This document shows, piece after piece, positions 38,233 through 46,497 of a stretch of 57,240 nt of DNA; position 1 is the first letter of the stretch, and each line of letters begins with the position of its first letter. Source of the stretch: an uncultured Christensenella sp. (GTDB lineage: Bacteria > Bacillota > Clostridia > Christensenellales > Borkfalkiaceae); the NCBI GenBank assembly GCA_910578195.1, contig CAJTOY010000008.1:1-57240 (forward strand). Reading direction: 5' to 3'. The notes below the pieces were generated by a model. The model was given only the letters and a program-made list of their open reading frames with translations, did no database searches and was not told the DNA's origin. A program made the position numbers and the translations under genes.

Positions 38233-38750
38233 TCATTAAAATATATCGCGTTTACAATCGTTTCGGCGAGGAAATTTATATCTTCCGCGCAGTCGTTGTC
38301 AAGCCACGCCATAGATACGTTAAAAAGCATTCCCGAATACAAATAGGGTTTATACAAACTTGCCTCGTCAAATTCGCTTTCGAATTTCGTCTTGAAGCTT
38401 TTATTCAGATAATCCAGATAAATATATTCCAAACGGGCCTTGCGCAAAAGCCGCAAAGGTTCTTTATTTTGTCTGAACATTGTAAGGACGTTCGTAACTA
38501 TTTTGACGTAATCGTCTTTACATCTCGGATAAAAGCGCTGGGCGAGTATAAATTCTTTGGTGTGATGCTCGAAATAGTAAATAATGATATCTTCCTTGCG
38601 CTTGAAATAGCGGTAGAAAGTCGCCCTGCCCACGCCCGCCTTTTCGGCAATGTCGGTAACGCTTATTTTTTCGTAATTGTATTCCGCCATTAACCTGAAA
38701 AGGGCTTGTACGATATAGTGTCTTGTGTATTCTTCGGGCGCAATTTCCAC
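38229..38750 (-). CDS. TetR/AcrR-family transcriptional regulator
   Basis: The start was placed at GTG 38750, 9 bases after AAAGGAGA; an ATG at 38789 has no such site. The 173-residue product has a TetR N-terminal helix-turn-helix (YNYEKISVTDIAEKAGVGRA, TFYRYFKRKEDIIIYYF) and a helical C-terminal ligand domain. Its promoter overlaps that of the divergent membrane-protein gene pair, so it very probably controls both. The ligand is unknown. Confidence 0.92.
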   Translation of the reverse strand: MEIAPEEYTRHYIVQALFRLMAEYNYEKISVTDIAEKAGVGRATFYRYFKRKEDIIIYYFEHHTKEFILAQRFYPRCKDDYVKIVTNVLTMFRQNKEPLRLLRKARLEYIYLDYLNKSFKTKFESEFDEASLYKPYLYSGMLFNVSMAWLDNDCAEDINFLAETIVNAIYFND

Positions 38751-38824
38751 GATACAAAATCTCCTTTTCCGTCTCAAATGCGGCGACATATTCGGGCAAA
38801 GTGTCTTATCGCCTTTTCAAGCGG

Positions 38825-38877
38825 TTGATTTATTCCGCCTTATCCTATATGATACAATTGTCTTACGAAAAAGTCAA
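38825..38877. promoter_or_regulatory. Overlapping divergent promoters with TetR-type operator
   Basis: Plus: TTGATT (38825-38830), 17 bases, TATGAT (38848-38853). Minus: TTGACT (38872-38877), 17 bases, TATCAT (38849-38854). The two -10 boxes overlap by five bases. An inverted repeat TATC-CTATAT-GATA (38841-38854) covers both, and ACAATTGT lies next to it. Confidence 0.7.
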
Positions 38878-38931
38878 CCGAAACGCGCGTCGGCAACTGA
38901 AACGTAAAACTAAAAATAAGGAGGCATAAAA

Positions 38932-39468
38932 ATGCAGGAAAAAGATTTTGTATCCTATGAATACAGGACGAAAACGGTCAAGGCAAATGACCAGACGAAA
39001 GCTATGGATATGTACGAGGCGTTTGGGTGGGAAGTAACTTCCACGTCGCCCGCCTTTGCAGACGGCGTCACGCTGTCGCTTAAACGCGACAGAAAGCAAA
39101 AGCACAAGCAGGAGCTTACCAAGCTCGAAAGGCAGGCGGAGGAAGCGTTCGAAACAATCAACGGCTTACACCGCGCAAAAACGGCGGGCGCAAGCATATT
39201 CGCAATTATTTTCGGCTGTATAGCAACGCTAATACTCGGCGGCGGAATGTGCTTGTGCATGCTTACCGAAAACAATATTCCCGCTTTTGCGGTCGGAATA
39301 ATTCTCGGGGTTTTCGGTATTGCGCTTTGCGGCATAAATTATTTTATTTATAAAAAACTTGCCGAAAAGAAAACCAAAGCGCTTTTGCCCGTTATCGACC
39401 AAACGGAAGAGAAGCTTGCAAACATACTCGAAAAGGGCAACGACCTTTTAAGCACCGATTTAATCTGA
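38932..39468 (+). CDS. Two-helix membrane protein under TetR control
   Basis: A 178-residue protein: a soluble N-terminal part with FGWEVTSTSPAFADGVTLSL, a basic helical linker, two membrane helices (about 85-108 and 117-140) and a helical tail. AAGGAGG precedes the ATG. It is the first gene of a two-gene unit divergent from tetR. I do not recognise a family; the soluble part may bind a ligand or partner. Confidence 0.82.
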   Translation: MQEKDFVSYEYRTKTVKANDQTKAMDMYEAFGWEVTSTSPAFADGVTLSLKRDRKQKHKQELTKLERQAEEAFETINGLHRAKTAGASIFAIIFGCIATLILGGGMCLCMLTENNIPAFAVGIILGVFGIALCGINYFIYKKLAEKKTKALLPVIDQTEEKLANILEKGNDLLSTDLI

Positions 39469-39485
39469 AAGAGACGGTATTTACA

Positions 39486-40166
39486 ATGAAAAATAAGGGA
39501 AGAGAAGAATTTTTTAAGCGAATGAAAAGCGATTATGTTTTTCGCACGTTCGTGTTTTCGGCTCTTTCCTTTTTTGTTACCGTTGCCTATACGGCATATA
39601 ACGTGTTTCTCGCCGTAGCGTACAAATCGTCTTTCAATCTGGGAATTTCGGTTTACTATGCTTTACTGCTTTGTATCAGGTCGTACGTAATTTCAGCCGA
39701 AGTCAAATTCAATAAAGCGGGATATGACGACGTGCAAAAAGAAAGAGGAAGAAAGAAACTGTTTTTCATACAGAGTATTTTGCTGCTTGTAATCGACCTC
39801 GCGCTTATCGCGCCTGTATCTATGATGGTTTTACAGCAAAAAGAGGTCGACTATTCCGAAATTCCTGCAATCATGATGGCGGCTTTTACTGTTTATAAAA
39901 TCGTAACGGCTACGATTAACTTCATAAAAACCCGAAAATTAAATAATTCGAGCGTAAAGATTTTGCGGAACATCAATTTTGTGGACGCGCTCGTTTCGGT
40001 GCTTTCATTGCAATATATCCTTATTATGACATTCAACGGCGGCACATTGAGCGATATGTTGGCGCTGTGCGCTTTAAGCACTTTTGCTATATGGGCGTTT
40101 ATCGTGGTAATATCAGTAATTACGTTAATTAATGCCGTTCGGGGGTTGAAGCGGGAAAGCGTGTAA
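39486..40166 (+). CDS. Six-helix membrane protein under TetR control
   Basis: A 226-residue protein with about six membrane helices and a basic N-terminus (KNKGREEFFKRMKSDYVFR). It follows the previous gene by 17 bases. It resembles many unnamed membrane proteins of Clostridia. A role in envelope stress or efflux would be only a guess from TetR control. Confidence 0.82.
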   Translation: MKNKGREEFFKRMKSDYVFRTFVFSALSFFVTVAYTAYNVFLAVAYKSSFNLGISVYYALLLCIRSYVISAEVKFNKAGYDDVQKERGRKKLFFIQSILLLVIDLALIAPVSMMVLQQKEVDYSEIPAIMMAAFTVYKIVTATINFIKTRKLNNSSVKILRNINFVDALVSVLSLQYILIMTFNGGTLSDMLALCALSTFAIWAFIVVISVITLINAVRGLKRESV

Positions 40167-40194
40167 TGACTAAGGGCGTTTTTTATTTTGCCTA

Positions 40195-40223
40195 TTGCAA
40201 TTTACGACAAGCTGTGATATAAT
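40195..40223 (+). promoter_or_regulatory. Promoter of the pyrophosphatase gene
   Basis: TTGCAA (40195-40200), 17 bases, TATAAT (40218-40223); AAGGAGG lies before the ATG. Confidence 0.7.
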
Positions 40224-40252
40224 TCGCGTATATTGGAATATAAGGAGGAATT

Positions 40253-42424
40253 ATGGACAATCTGTTGTTAATCGTTGTGGGCGTTGCGGTTATTTTAGCC
40301 GTTTCGTACGCGATATTCAACTACTTCTGCATTAAAAAGCTGGAAGAGGGCACCGACCGTATGGGCGAAATAGCGGGCGCAATCCGCATAGGAGCGAACG
40401 CGTTCATACGCTACGAGTATAAGCTCGTCGCGATAATAGGCTCGGTCATTGCGGTGGCGGTATTTCTCGTAATAAGCTGGCAGGCGGCAATCGCCTTTGT
40501 TATAGGCGCGGTAATGAGCGCCGCCGCGGGCTGGATAGGTATGAAAATAGCGACCTATTCGAACGTGCGCGTGACAAACAAGGCGCGCGAGACGGGTGAC
40601 CTCGGCAAGACATTGAAGGTTGCGTTCAAGGGCGGCTCGGTAATGGGGCTGTGCGTCGCGGGCTTCGCGCTTTTGGGCGTTATCGCGGTGTACTGCATCT
40701 TCGGGCTCGCCGCGGGTCAGATTAAGGATATCGCCGAGGGAACGATAGGCAAAAACTTTATAACGGGGCTCGACGCGTCGTTCACTATGACCCTTTCGGG
40801 CTATGCGCTGGGCTGTTCTATAATTGCAATGTTCAACCGCGTGGGCGGCGGCATTTACACCAAGGCGGCGGATATGGGCGCAGACCTCGTCGGCAAGACC
40901 GAGGCGCATATTCCCGAGGACGACCCCAGAAACCCCGCGACAATCGCCGACAACGTGGGCGATAACGTGGGCGACGTAGCGGGGCTCGGAAGCGACCTTC
41001 TCGAAAGCTACGTCGGCGCGATTTTATCGGCGGTAATGCTCGCGTGCGAGCTGTTTATGCACGACGCCTTTACCGACACCGCCTTCCTCAACAGAATGCT
41101 TTTATTCCCCGTGATTTTCGCGGGCTGCGGACTCATATCCTGCGTTATCGGCATTTCGTATATTCTCATAAAGCCGCGGCTGTCGAAAAACGTACATATG
41201 GAGCTTAATATAGCGACGTGGATTTCGGCGGGCGTTACAATCGCCGCGGGCGTGGTATTAAGCTGGTTTATGTTCAAGGATATCCCCGCGGAGACCTTGA
41301 AGCTTGCAGACGTCGGTTTCAGAGTGGGCGCGTTCAGCCCGTGGCTTGCGGCGGTGTGCGGAATTATCGCGGGAATAGTGATAGGCATTATTTCCGAGTA
41401 CTACACCAGCTACGACTACAAGCCGACGAAAAACATCGCGCAATCCTCCAAGGAGGGCCCCGCGCTCACCGTGACGCAAGGACTTGCGACGGGCATGATA
41501 AGCTGTATGCTCCCCGTCGTCGTGCTCGCAATCGCGATTTTCGCGTCCTACCAGATAGCGGGCATGTACGGCATAGCGTGCGCGGCGTTCGGCATGCTTT
41601 CCTTCGTTGCGTCCACCGTTTCGGTAGACACCTACGGCCCCATTTCGGACAACGCGGGCGGCATTGCGGAAATGAGCGGGCTTGACCCGTCTGTAAGGGA
41701 AATTACCGACAAGCTCGACAGCGTGGGCAACACCACCGCCGCGATAGGCAAGGGCTTTGCGATAGGCTCGGCGGCGTTTGCGGCGCTTTCGCTCATGACT
41801 TCTTATCTGTATGCGTTTACGGAAACCAACCTTCTTCTCAACCTCATTGACCCGCTGACCCTCTGCGGCGCGCTGTGCGGCGCGGCACTGCCCTTTATGT
41901 TCTCGGGCATGCTCATACAGGCGGTCGCCAAGGCGGCGCGCAAAATGGTCGAGGAAGTCCGCCGTCAGTTCAGGGAAATTCCCGGGCTTATGGAGGGCGA
42001 AACCATGCCCGACTATAAGACGTGCATAGAAATTTCCTCGCAGGGCGCGTTGAAGGAAATGCGTATTCCGTGCATTATGTGCATACTCTTCCCGATAGTT
42101 ACGGGCTTCATATTCGGACCCATGTTCGTAGCCGGCATACTCATAGGCGCGACCGTTGCGGCGATAATGCTCGCACTGTTCTGCGGCAACGCGGGCGGCG
42201 CGTGGGATAACGCGAAGAAATATATCGAGGCGGGCGGCGTCGAGGGCGAGCAAAAGGGCTCGGCGGCGCACGACGCTTCGGTGGTCGGCGATACCGTGGG
42301 CGACCCCTTGAAGGATACCGTCGGACCGTCGCTCGACATACTGATTAAGATTATGTCGACCGTCTCGCTGGTCGCGGTGGTCGTGTTCAGCAAGTACAAT
42401 TTGTTCGGGGTAATATTCGGATAA
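40253..42424 (+). CDS. hppA: Membrane-bound ion-pumping pyrophosphatase
   Basis: A 723-residue protein with about 16 membrane helices. Pyrophosphate-site motifs are present: ADMGADLVGKTEAHIPEDDP, NVGDNVGDVAG, ISDNAGGIAEMSGL and DTVGDPLKDTVGPS. The motif GNTTAAIGKG has Ala where K+-independent enzymes have Lys (family knowledge), so this should be the K+-stimulated type. Members of this type pump Na+ and/or H+ across the cytoplasmic membrane at the cost of pyrophosphate; the ion cannot be fixed here. It is monocistronic with its own promoter and terminator. Confidence 0.96.
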   Translation: MDNLLLIVVGVAVILAVSYAIFNYFCIKKLEEGTDRMGEIAGAIRIGANAFIRYEYKLVAIIGSVIAVAVFLVISWQAAIAFVIGAVMSAAAGWIGMKIATYSNVRVTNKARETGDLGKTLKVAFKGGSVMGLCVAGFALLGVIAVYCIFGLAAGQIKDIAEGTIGKNFITGLDASFTMTLSGYALGCSIIAMFNRVGGGIYTKAADMGADLVGKTEAHIPEDDPRNPATIADNVGDNVGDVAGLGSDLLESYVGAILSAVMLACELFMHDAFTDTAFLNRMLLFPVIFAGCGLISCVIGISYILIKPRLSKNVHMELNIATWISAGVTIAAGVVLSWFMFKDIPAETLKLADVGFRVGAFSPWLAAVCGIIAGIVIGIISEYYTSYDYKPTKNIAQSSKEGPALTVTQGLATGMISCMLPVVVLAIAIFASYQIAGMYGIACAAFGMLSFVASTVSVDTYGPISDNAGGIAEMSGLDPSVREITDKLDSVGNTTAAIGKGFAIGSAAFAALSLMTSYLYAFTETNLLLNLIDPLTLCGALCGAALPFMFSGMLIQAVAKAARKMVEEVRRQFREIPGLMEGETMPDYKTCIEISSQGALKEMRIPCIMCILFPIVTGFIFGPMFVAGILIGATVAAIMLALFCGNAGGAWDNAKKYIEAGGVEGEQKGSAAHDASVVGDTVGDPLKDTVGPSLDILIKIMSTVSLVAVVVFSKYNLFGVIFG

Positions 42425-42432
42425 AAAATAAC

Positions 42433-42466
42433 GGCGGGGGCGCCGAGAGGCGCCCCCGCCTTAAAT
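42433..42466. terminator. Terminator after hppA
   Basis: GC-rich 12-bp stem GGCGGGGGCGCC/GGCGCCCCCGCC around GAGA. It may also serve the convergent kinase gene, which ends at 42467. Confidence 0.8.
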
Positions 42467-43498
42467 CTATCTGCGTATTTCGAATTCCTGATTCATAAGA
42501 TGTCTTATCGACTCCTCGTCGTCGGTTATGTTGAAATCGCCGTGCATGGTGTGCTTTATCACCGAGGACGCAACCGCGAAGTTGACTATATCGTCGGGCT
42601 TCATTTCCTTCATTACCGCGTAAATCATACCGCTTGCAAACGCGTCTCCGCCGCCGACGCGGTCTAAAATATTGAAGCGGAAGGTGCGGCTTTCGTAAGT
42701 TTCGCCGTTGTACCACATGAACGCTTTCAGCGAGTTTTCGCTGCCCGAGTGGACGTACCTTACATGCCGTCCGATGGCATATATGTTGGGGTAACGCTTG
42801 TTTATCTCTCTGAAAACGCGGTCTTGCTCCTTATAGGACGGGTTCATGGAAAGCCCGTCTTTTATGTCCTTTCCGTCCTCGCCGATAAGGTTGAACGGCT
42901 CGACGCCGAACAAAATATTTATAAACGGCAAGTACTCGGTAATGCAGTCCCGCGCCTCTTGCCAGCCCCAAAGCGCGCTTCTGAAATTGCAGTCGAAGCT
43001 GACCGTGATTTTCATTTCCTTTGCGGCTTTAAGCGCGTACAAAATAAGCTTTCGGCAGTTTTGCGAAAGCGCGGGGGTAATGCCGCTTAAATGCAGCCAT
43101 GTGAACCCTTTGAGCGTTTCTTTAAAGTCCACTTTCGAAAAATCGTAGGTCGCAAACGCGCTGTCCTTTCTGTCGTATGTGACCTTGGACGAGCGTACGC
43201 CGAACCCCTCTTCGAGGAAGTAAATGCCCATTCTGCCCGTGTCCGAATAGATACACGGCGAACAGTGCACGTCGTTCGAGCGGAGGTATCTTATCGCCGC
43301 CTTTCCTATCGACGAGTCGGGCACGACCGTAAAATACGACGCGTCAATCCCGAGGTTGGAAAGGGAAGCCGCGACGTTGGCTTCGGCTCCGCCGTATGTT
43401 ACCTTGAATTCGTCGGTGGTGCGTATTTTTTCGTAGTTGGGCGGCGACAAGCGAAGCAGCAGCTCGCCCATGGTTATAAATCTGATTTCTGTTTCCAT
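42467..43498 (-). CDS. PfkB-family sugar kinase, 2-dehydro-3-deoxygluconokinase-like
   Basis: A 343-residue ribokinase-fold protein: N-terminal PfkB block YGGAEANVAASLSNLG (35-50) and the catalytic block DRVGGGDAFASGM with D285 as base. The opening FITMGELLLRLSP is typical of KDG kinases, which phosphorylate 2-keto-3-deoxygluconate after galacturonate or glucuronate breakdown. That would link it to the GH28/GH105 genes 37 kb away. Fructokinase activity is an alternative. GGGGGA precedes the ATG; it diverges from the hydroxyacid dehydrogenase gene. Confidence 0.85.
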   Translation of the reverse strand: METEIRFITMGELLLRLSPPNYEKIRTTDEFKVTYGGAEANVAASLSNLGIDASYFTVVPDSSIGKAAIRYLRSNDVHCSPCIYSDTGRMGIYFLEEGFGVRSSKVTYDRKDSAFATYDFSKVDFKETLKGFTWLHLSGITPALSQNCRKLILYALKAAKEMKITVSFDCNFRSALWGWQEARDCITEYLPFINILFGVEPFNLIGEDGKDIKDGLSMNPSYKEQDRVFREINKRYPNIYAIGRHVRYVHSGSENSLKAFMWYNGETYESRTFRFNILDRVGGGDAFASGMIYAVMKEMKPDDIVNFAVASSVIKHTMHGDFNITDDEESIRHLMNQEFEIRR

Positions 43499-43577
43499 TA
43501 TTTCCCCCGAATTATTATACTGAAACGATTATATCACTTATTTTTGATTTTGTACATACCTTGTAATAAAATTAACG

Positions 43578-43606
43578 TTGCTTTTTACAAGTATTTTTGT
43601 TATAAT
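43578..43606 (+). promoter_or_regulatory. Leaderless-type promoter of the hydroxyacid dehydrogenase
   Basis: TTGCTT (43578-43583), 17 bases, TATAAT (43601-43606), 6 bases, ATG at 43613. Confidence 0.65.
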
Positions 43607-43612
43607 TAAATT

Positions 43613-44557
43613 ATGAAAATTCTAATTAACGCAAACGCCGTGACGAAGGGCGATATTGATTTTACCGAATTCGAGAAATGCGGCGAAGTGACCTACTTCG
43701 GCGAGCTTTCCCGCGCCGAGCTTTTTTCGCTTGCGAAGGACTTCGAAGCCATTATAGTAAACAAGACCGAGGTCGATAAGGAATTGCTCGGATATTGCCC
43801 GAAGCTGAAATACGTCGGGCTGTTTGCAACGGGATATAACAGCGTGGATATCGCCGCGTGCAGAGCGCGCGGAATTACCGTGTGCAACGTTCCCGACTAT
43901 TCCACGCGCGCGGTCAGCCAGCACGCGTTCGCACTGCTTTTAAGCCTTTTGGGCAGAATTAACGAATACACCTCGTCGGTGCGCCGCGGCGACTGGATAA
44001 AAAGCGAAACTTTTTCATATTTCCCCTGGGATATGGCGGAGTTAAACGGAAAAACGTTTGGAATTTACGGCTACGGCAGTATTGGAAAAGCCGCCGCGAA
44101 AATCGCCGAAGCGTTCGGCATGCGCGTCATAGTCTGCACCCGCACGAAGCCTGAGGGCTGCCCCTATGAGCTTGTCGGTAAGGAAGAGATATTTAAAGAA
44201 AGCGACGTTTTAAGTCTGCATTGCCCGCTAAACGACGGTACGCGGGGGCTTGTGAACGAAAAGACGCTTGCGCTTATGAAGCCGACAGCCGTGCTCATAA
44301 ACACCGCGCGCGGCGGGCTTGTGGACGAAAACGCCCTTGCATATGCCTTGAATAACGGCAAAATCGCGGGCGCGTGCGCCGATACCGTCGCCGTCGAGCC
44401 CATGCTCGAAAACAACCCCTTGCGCACGGCGAAGAACTGTCTTATCACCCCGCACGTCGCTTGGACCGCGCCCGAAACCCGCGCGCGTATGGTCGCCGTC
44501 GCGGCGGAAAACTTGAAGCGGTTTATTGCAGGCAACCCGCAAAATACGGTAAATTAA
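43613..44557 (+). CDS. D-isomer-specific 2-hydroxyacid dehydrogenase
   Basis: A 314-residue NAD(P)H-dependent dehydrogenase. The nucleotide-binding loop is GYGSIG (153-158). The catalytic Arg, Glu and His are R233 (NTARGGLVDE), E262 (ADTVAVEP) and H281 (TPHVAWTAPETR). The type resembles glycerate or hydroxypyruvate reductases, but substrate cannot be assigned. It has no ribosome site and a -10 box 6 bases before the ATG. The divergent kinase hints at sugar-acid metabolism. Confidence 0.93.
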   Translation: MKILINANAVTKGDIDFTEFEKCGEVTYFGELSRAELFSLAKDFEAIIVNKTEVDKELLGYCPKLKYVGLFATGYNSVDIAACRARGITVCNVPDYSTRAVSQHAFALLLSLLGRINEYTSSVRRGDWIKSETFSYFPWDMAELNGKTFGIYGYGSIGKAAAKIAEAFGMRVIVCTRTKPEGCPYELVGKEEIFKESDVLSLHCPLNDGTRGLVNEKTLALMKPTAVLINTARGGLVDENALAYALNNGKIAGACADTVAVEPMLENNPLRTAKNCLITPHVAWTAPETRARMVAVAAENLKRFIAGNPQNTVN

Positions 44558-44805
44558 AAACTGCGGCTTACCGTAATTCCCACAGGGAATTTAATAAAAC
44601 GCAAATAAAAAGATTTAGGCATAGCGTTAAGCTGTGCCTTTTCTGTACTTTTTTTCGTGGACGAATTAGGCTACTCGTAGCCTGGTGAGAAATAGATATG
44701 TTTTATATTTCCCGCAAAATTCAATCGGTTGCGTTCTTTCATTTTTCGTGATATAATAATTGTACGATAAACAGTAATTTAGCGGAGAGAAAGGAAATAC
44801 AAACG
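44558..44805. other. Intergenic region with two small hairpins and a promoter
   Basis: AGGCATAGC/GCTGTGCCT (44617-44640) with a T-rich tail may end the dehydrogenase transcript. AGGCTA-CTCG-TAGCCT (44669-44684) is a second hairpin. TTGCGT (44729-44734), 17 bases, TATAAT (44752-44757) is a likely promoter for the DUF3795 gene. No open frame is supported. Confidence 0.6.
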
Positions 44806-45144
44806 ATGAAAAAACTTATTGCCTATTGCGGACTTGATTGTGAAAAATGTGATGCGAGAATTGCTACACTTCATAACGATAATGCTTTACGCGAAAAGGT
44901 TGCGAAACTTTGGTCGGAATTAAACGGCGTAGAAATCACACCCGAAATGATAAACTGCGAAGGTTGTCGGGCAGACGGAGTAAAAACACCGTATTGTGAT
45001 AGTCTGTGCCCTATAAGACAATGCGCGCTTATTAAAGGATGCGAAACCTGCGGCGACTGTTTGACATTTAACGGCTGTCAGGCTGTCGGTATGGTAATAT
45101 CGAATAATGCCGAAGCGTTAAACAATCTTAAAAACAAACGGTAA
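44806..45144 (+). CDS. DUF3795 cysteine-rich protein
   Basis: A 112-residue protein with YCGLDCEKCDARIATLHND at the start and later CEGCRADG, YCDSLCPIRQCAL and CETCGDC. This is the DUF3795 pattern, a Cys-rich family probably binding zinc or an iron-sulfur cluster; function is not known. AGAAAGGA precedes the ATG. Its codon choice is more A+T-rich than that of its neighbours, which may point to recent acquisition. Confidence 0.9.
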   Translation: MKKLIAYCGLDCEKCDARIATLHNDNALREKVAKLWSELNGVEITPEMINCEGCRADGVKTPYCDSLCPIRQCALIKGCETCGDCLTFNGCQAVGMVISNNAEALNNLKNKR

Positions 45145-45184
45145 TCGGTAAATTTCAATTTATCTTTCTAAAAGGTTTGTAGTA

Positions 45185-45220
45185 AAAAGCTCTCGAACAT
45201 ATCGTTCGAGAGCTTTTGTC
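45185..45220. terminator. Bidirectional terminator
   Basis: Stem AAAAGCTCTCGAAC/GTTCGAGAGCTTTT (45185-45198 with 45204-45217). Confidence 0.85.
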
Positions 45221-45297
45221 CTTGCTTGAAAGTATAACTCTTAAAAATTTAGTTTTTTAATTCCCTATGGGAAGTGCGCTTTATCGCCGCAGTTTTT

Positions 45298-46407
45298 TTA
45301 TTTATTCCACAGTGTGGATTTAATTTCTTTTAAAGAGTAGTTCAACGTGCCGAGCCCGTAACTCAAAGGGGTTGCAAGCTTTAACATCGTCGCCCGCCCC
45401 GTGTTGTTGTCGGCGTTTTCGATTGCCGCGTACCAGACTGTCTGGGTCGTGCCGTGCAAGGTTCCGCCCGCGTACATTACGTTGATTGCAACCGCGGGAA
45501 CGGTCTCTCTGTTCTCGGCGGGAACGAATAAGTCGTGTTTCTGCATCTCAGCCGTGATATGTTTCAGCTCGGTCTTTTCCTCGCTCGCGTCGATGGGGGT
45601 GTCCGTGCCCGCAAGCACATACGAGGTTACGCTGCCCTGCGCGGGGGAGTAGAGGTAGACCGTCTGCGCGAGCTTCGAAGAAAGCTTCATGCTTCGCACC
45701 GCTATATACAGCGACGAATTGTCGAATACCGAGTAGCCTATCTTGTCCAGCCCGTCGTGAACGTCCTTGTCGTCGCCGTTTATGCTCGTAACCGCGGTGC
45801 AGTCGTAATTGTAAAAATTCTCGTAAACGGCGTCGACCTTGTTGTAAATATTATCAATCGAGCTTGCCTGATATACCGCGGGGGAGTGGCTTAAAATTTC
45901 CTGTCTGCTGTAAACGGGCTGTAAATTCCTGCCCGCCGCGCGGAAATATGCAACCGTCTTTACTCTGTCATTGAGGGGTTCGTTCGTCTTTTCGCCCGTC
46001 GACTTCAAGGTGAAGCTGACGGAAATGGTCAGCTCGGTTTCGTAGCGGTAGAGAATTTCGGTCTTGTCCTCGGGGTATTCTCTGTTGGTGTTCCAGTCGT
46101 ATCTGAACGCGTAGAACTCGGTGACGAATTTACCGTTCGTGTATTCGACCGAGTAGGTCGCGTTCGTCGCCGCGGTGTTGTCGTGGGTTACGGCGTATTC
46201 GACGACTTCCTTGGTATAATCTTCGTTGTCCCCGAAAATGAACGAGGGCTGAATTCCCTTATAGCTTGTACCCGTGTACCAGTTGGAACTCGTGAGGGCG
46301 TTATTCGACGTCTTGGCGTTGCAGCCGGCACAGCCGCCGCAGCCCGCAAGGGTTATAACCGCGCCCGCCGCAAGCGTTGCCGCGGCGATTTTAAAAACAG
46401 TTTTCAT
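45298..46407 (-). CDS. Lipoprotein of unknown function
   Basis: A 369-residue lipoprotein; the start is ATG 46407, since an earlier in-frame ATG at 46425 is upstream of the predicted start of transcription. The lipobox is L20-A-G-C23, followed by GGCAGC with two further Cys. The mature part is beta-rich (YSVEYTNGKFVTEFYAFRYD, RYETELTISVSFTLK) and ends near the C-terminus without an anchor. No family is recognised. TTTACA-17-TATAAT ends 6 bases before the ATG and no ribosome site is seen. It is divergent from addB. Confidence 0.85.
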   Translation of the reverse strand: MKTVFKIAAATLAAGAVITLAGCGGCAGCNAKTSNNALTSSNWYTGTSYKGIQPSFIFGDNEDYTKEVVEYAVTHDNTAATNATYSVEYTNGKFVTEFYAFRYDWNTNREYPEDKTEILYRYETELTISVSFTLKSTGEKTNEPLNDRVKTVAYFRAAGRNLQPVYSRQEILSHSPAVYQASSIDNIYNKVDAVYENFYNYDCTAVTSINGDDKDVHDGLDKIGYSVFDNSSLYIAVRSMKLSSKLAQTVYLYSPAQGSVTSYVLAGTDTPIDASEEKTELKHITAEMQKHDLFVPAENRETVPAVAINVMYAGGTLHGTTQTVWYAAIENADNNTGRATMLKLATPLSYGLGTLNYSLKEIKSTLWNK

Positions 46408-46413
46408 AGCTTG

Positions 46414-46442
46414 ATTATAACACATATTTTTTTAATTGTAAA
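46414..46442 (-). promoter_or_regulatory. Leaderless-type promoter of the lipoprotein gene
   Basis: Minus strand TTTACA (46437-46442), 17 bases, TATAAT (46414-46419), 6 bases, ATG at 46407. Confidence 0.75.
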
Positions 46443-46485
46443 AACTTTTATAGCCAAATTATTTAAAATTTGCGCCGCGGTGTGG

Positions 46486-46491
46486 TATAAT
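46486..46491 (+). promoter_or_regulatory. -10 box of addBA, 6 bases from the ATG
   Basis: TATAAT at 46486-46491, then six bases, then ATG at 46498. The -35 region (TTAAAA) is weak. No ribosome site precedes the ATG. Confidence 0.6.
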
Positions 46492-46497
46492 GTAGCT

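Noticed and set aside
44558..44805. Possible tRNA or small RNA gene in this gap
   Set aside because: The two hairpins are too small, with no cloverleaf, T-loop or CCA pattern; a terminator and promoter explain the region.
46183..46497. Upstream extension of the addB frame by 105 residues
   Set aside because: It runs antisense through the lipoprotein gene and through the addB promoter; homology to AddB begins only after the ATG at 46498.
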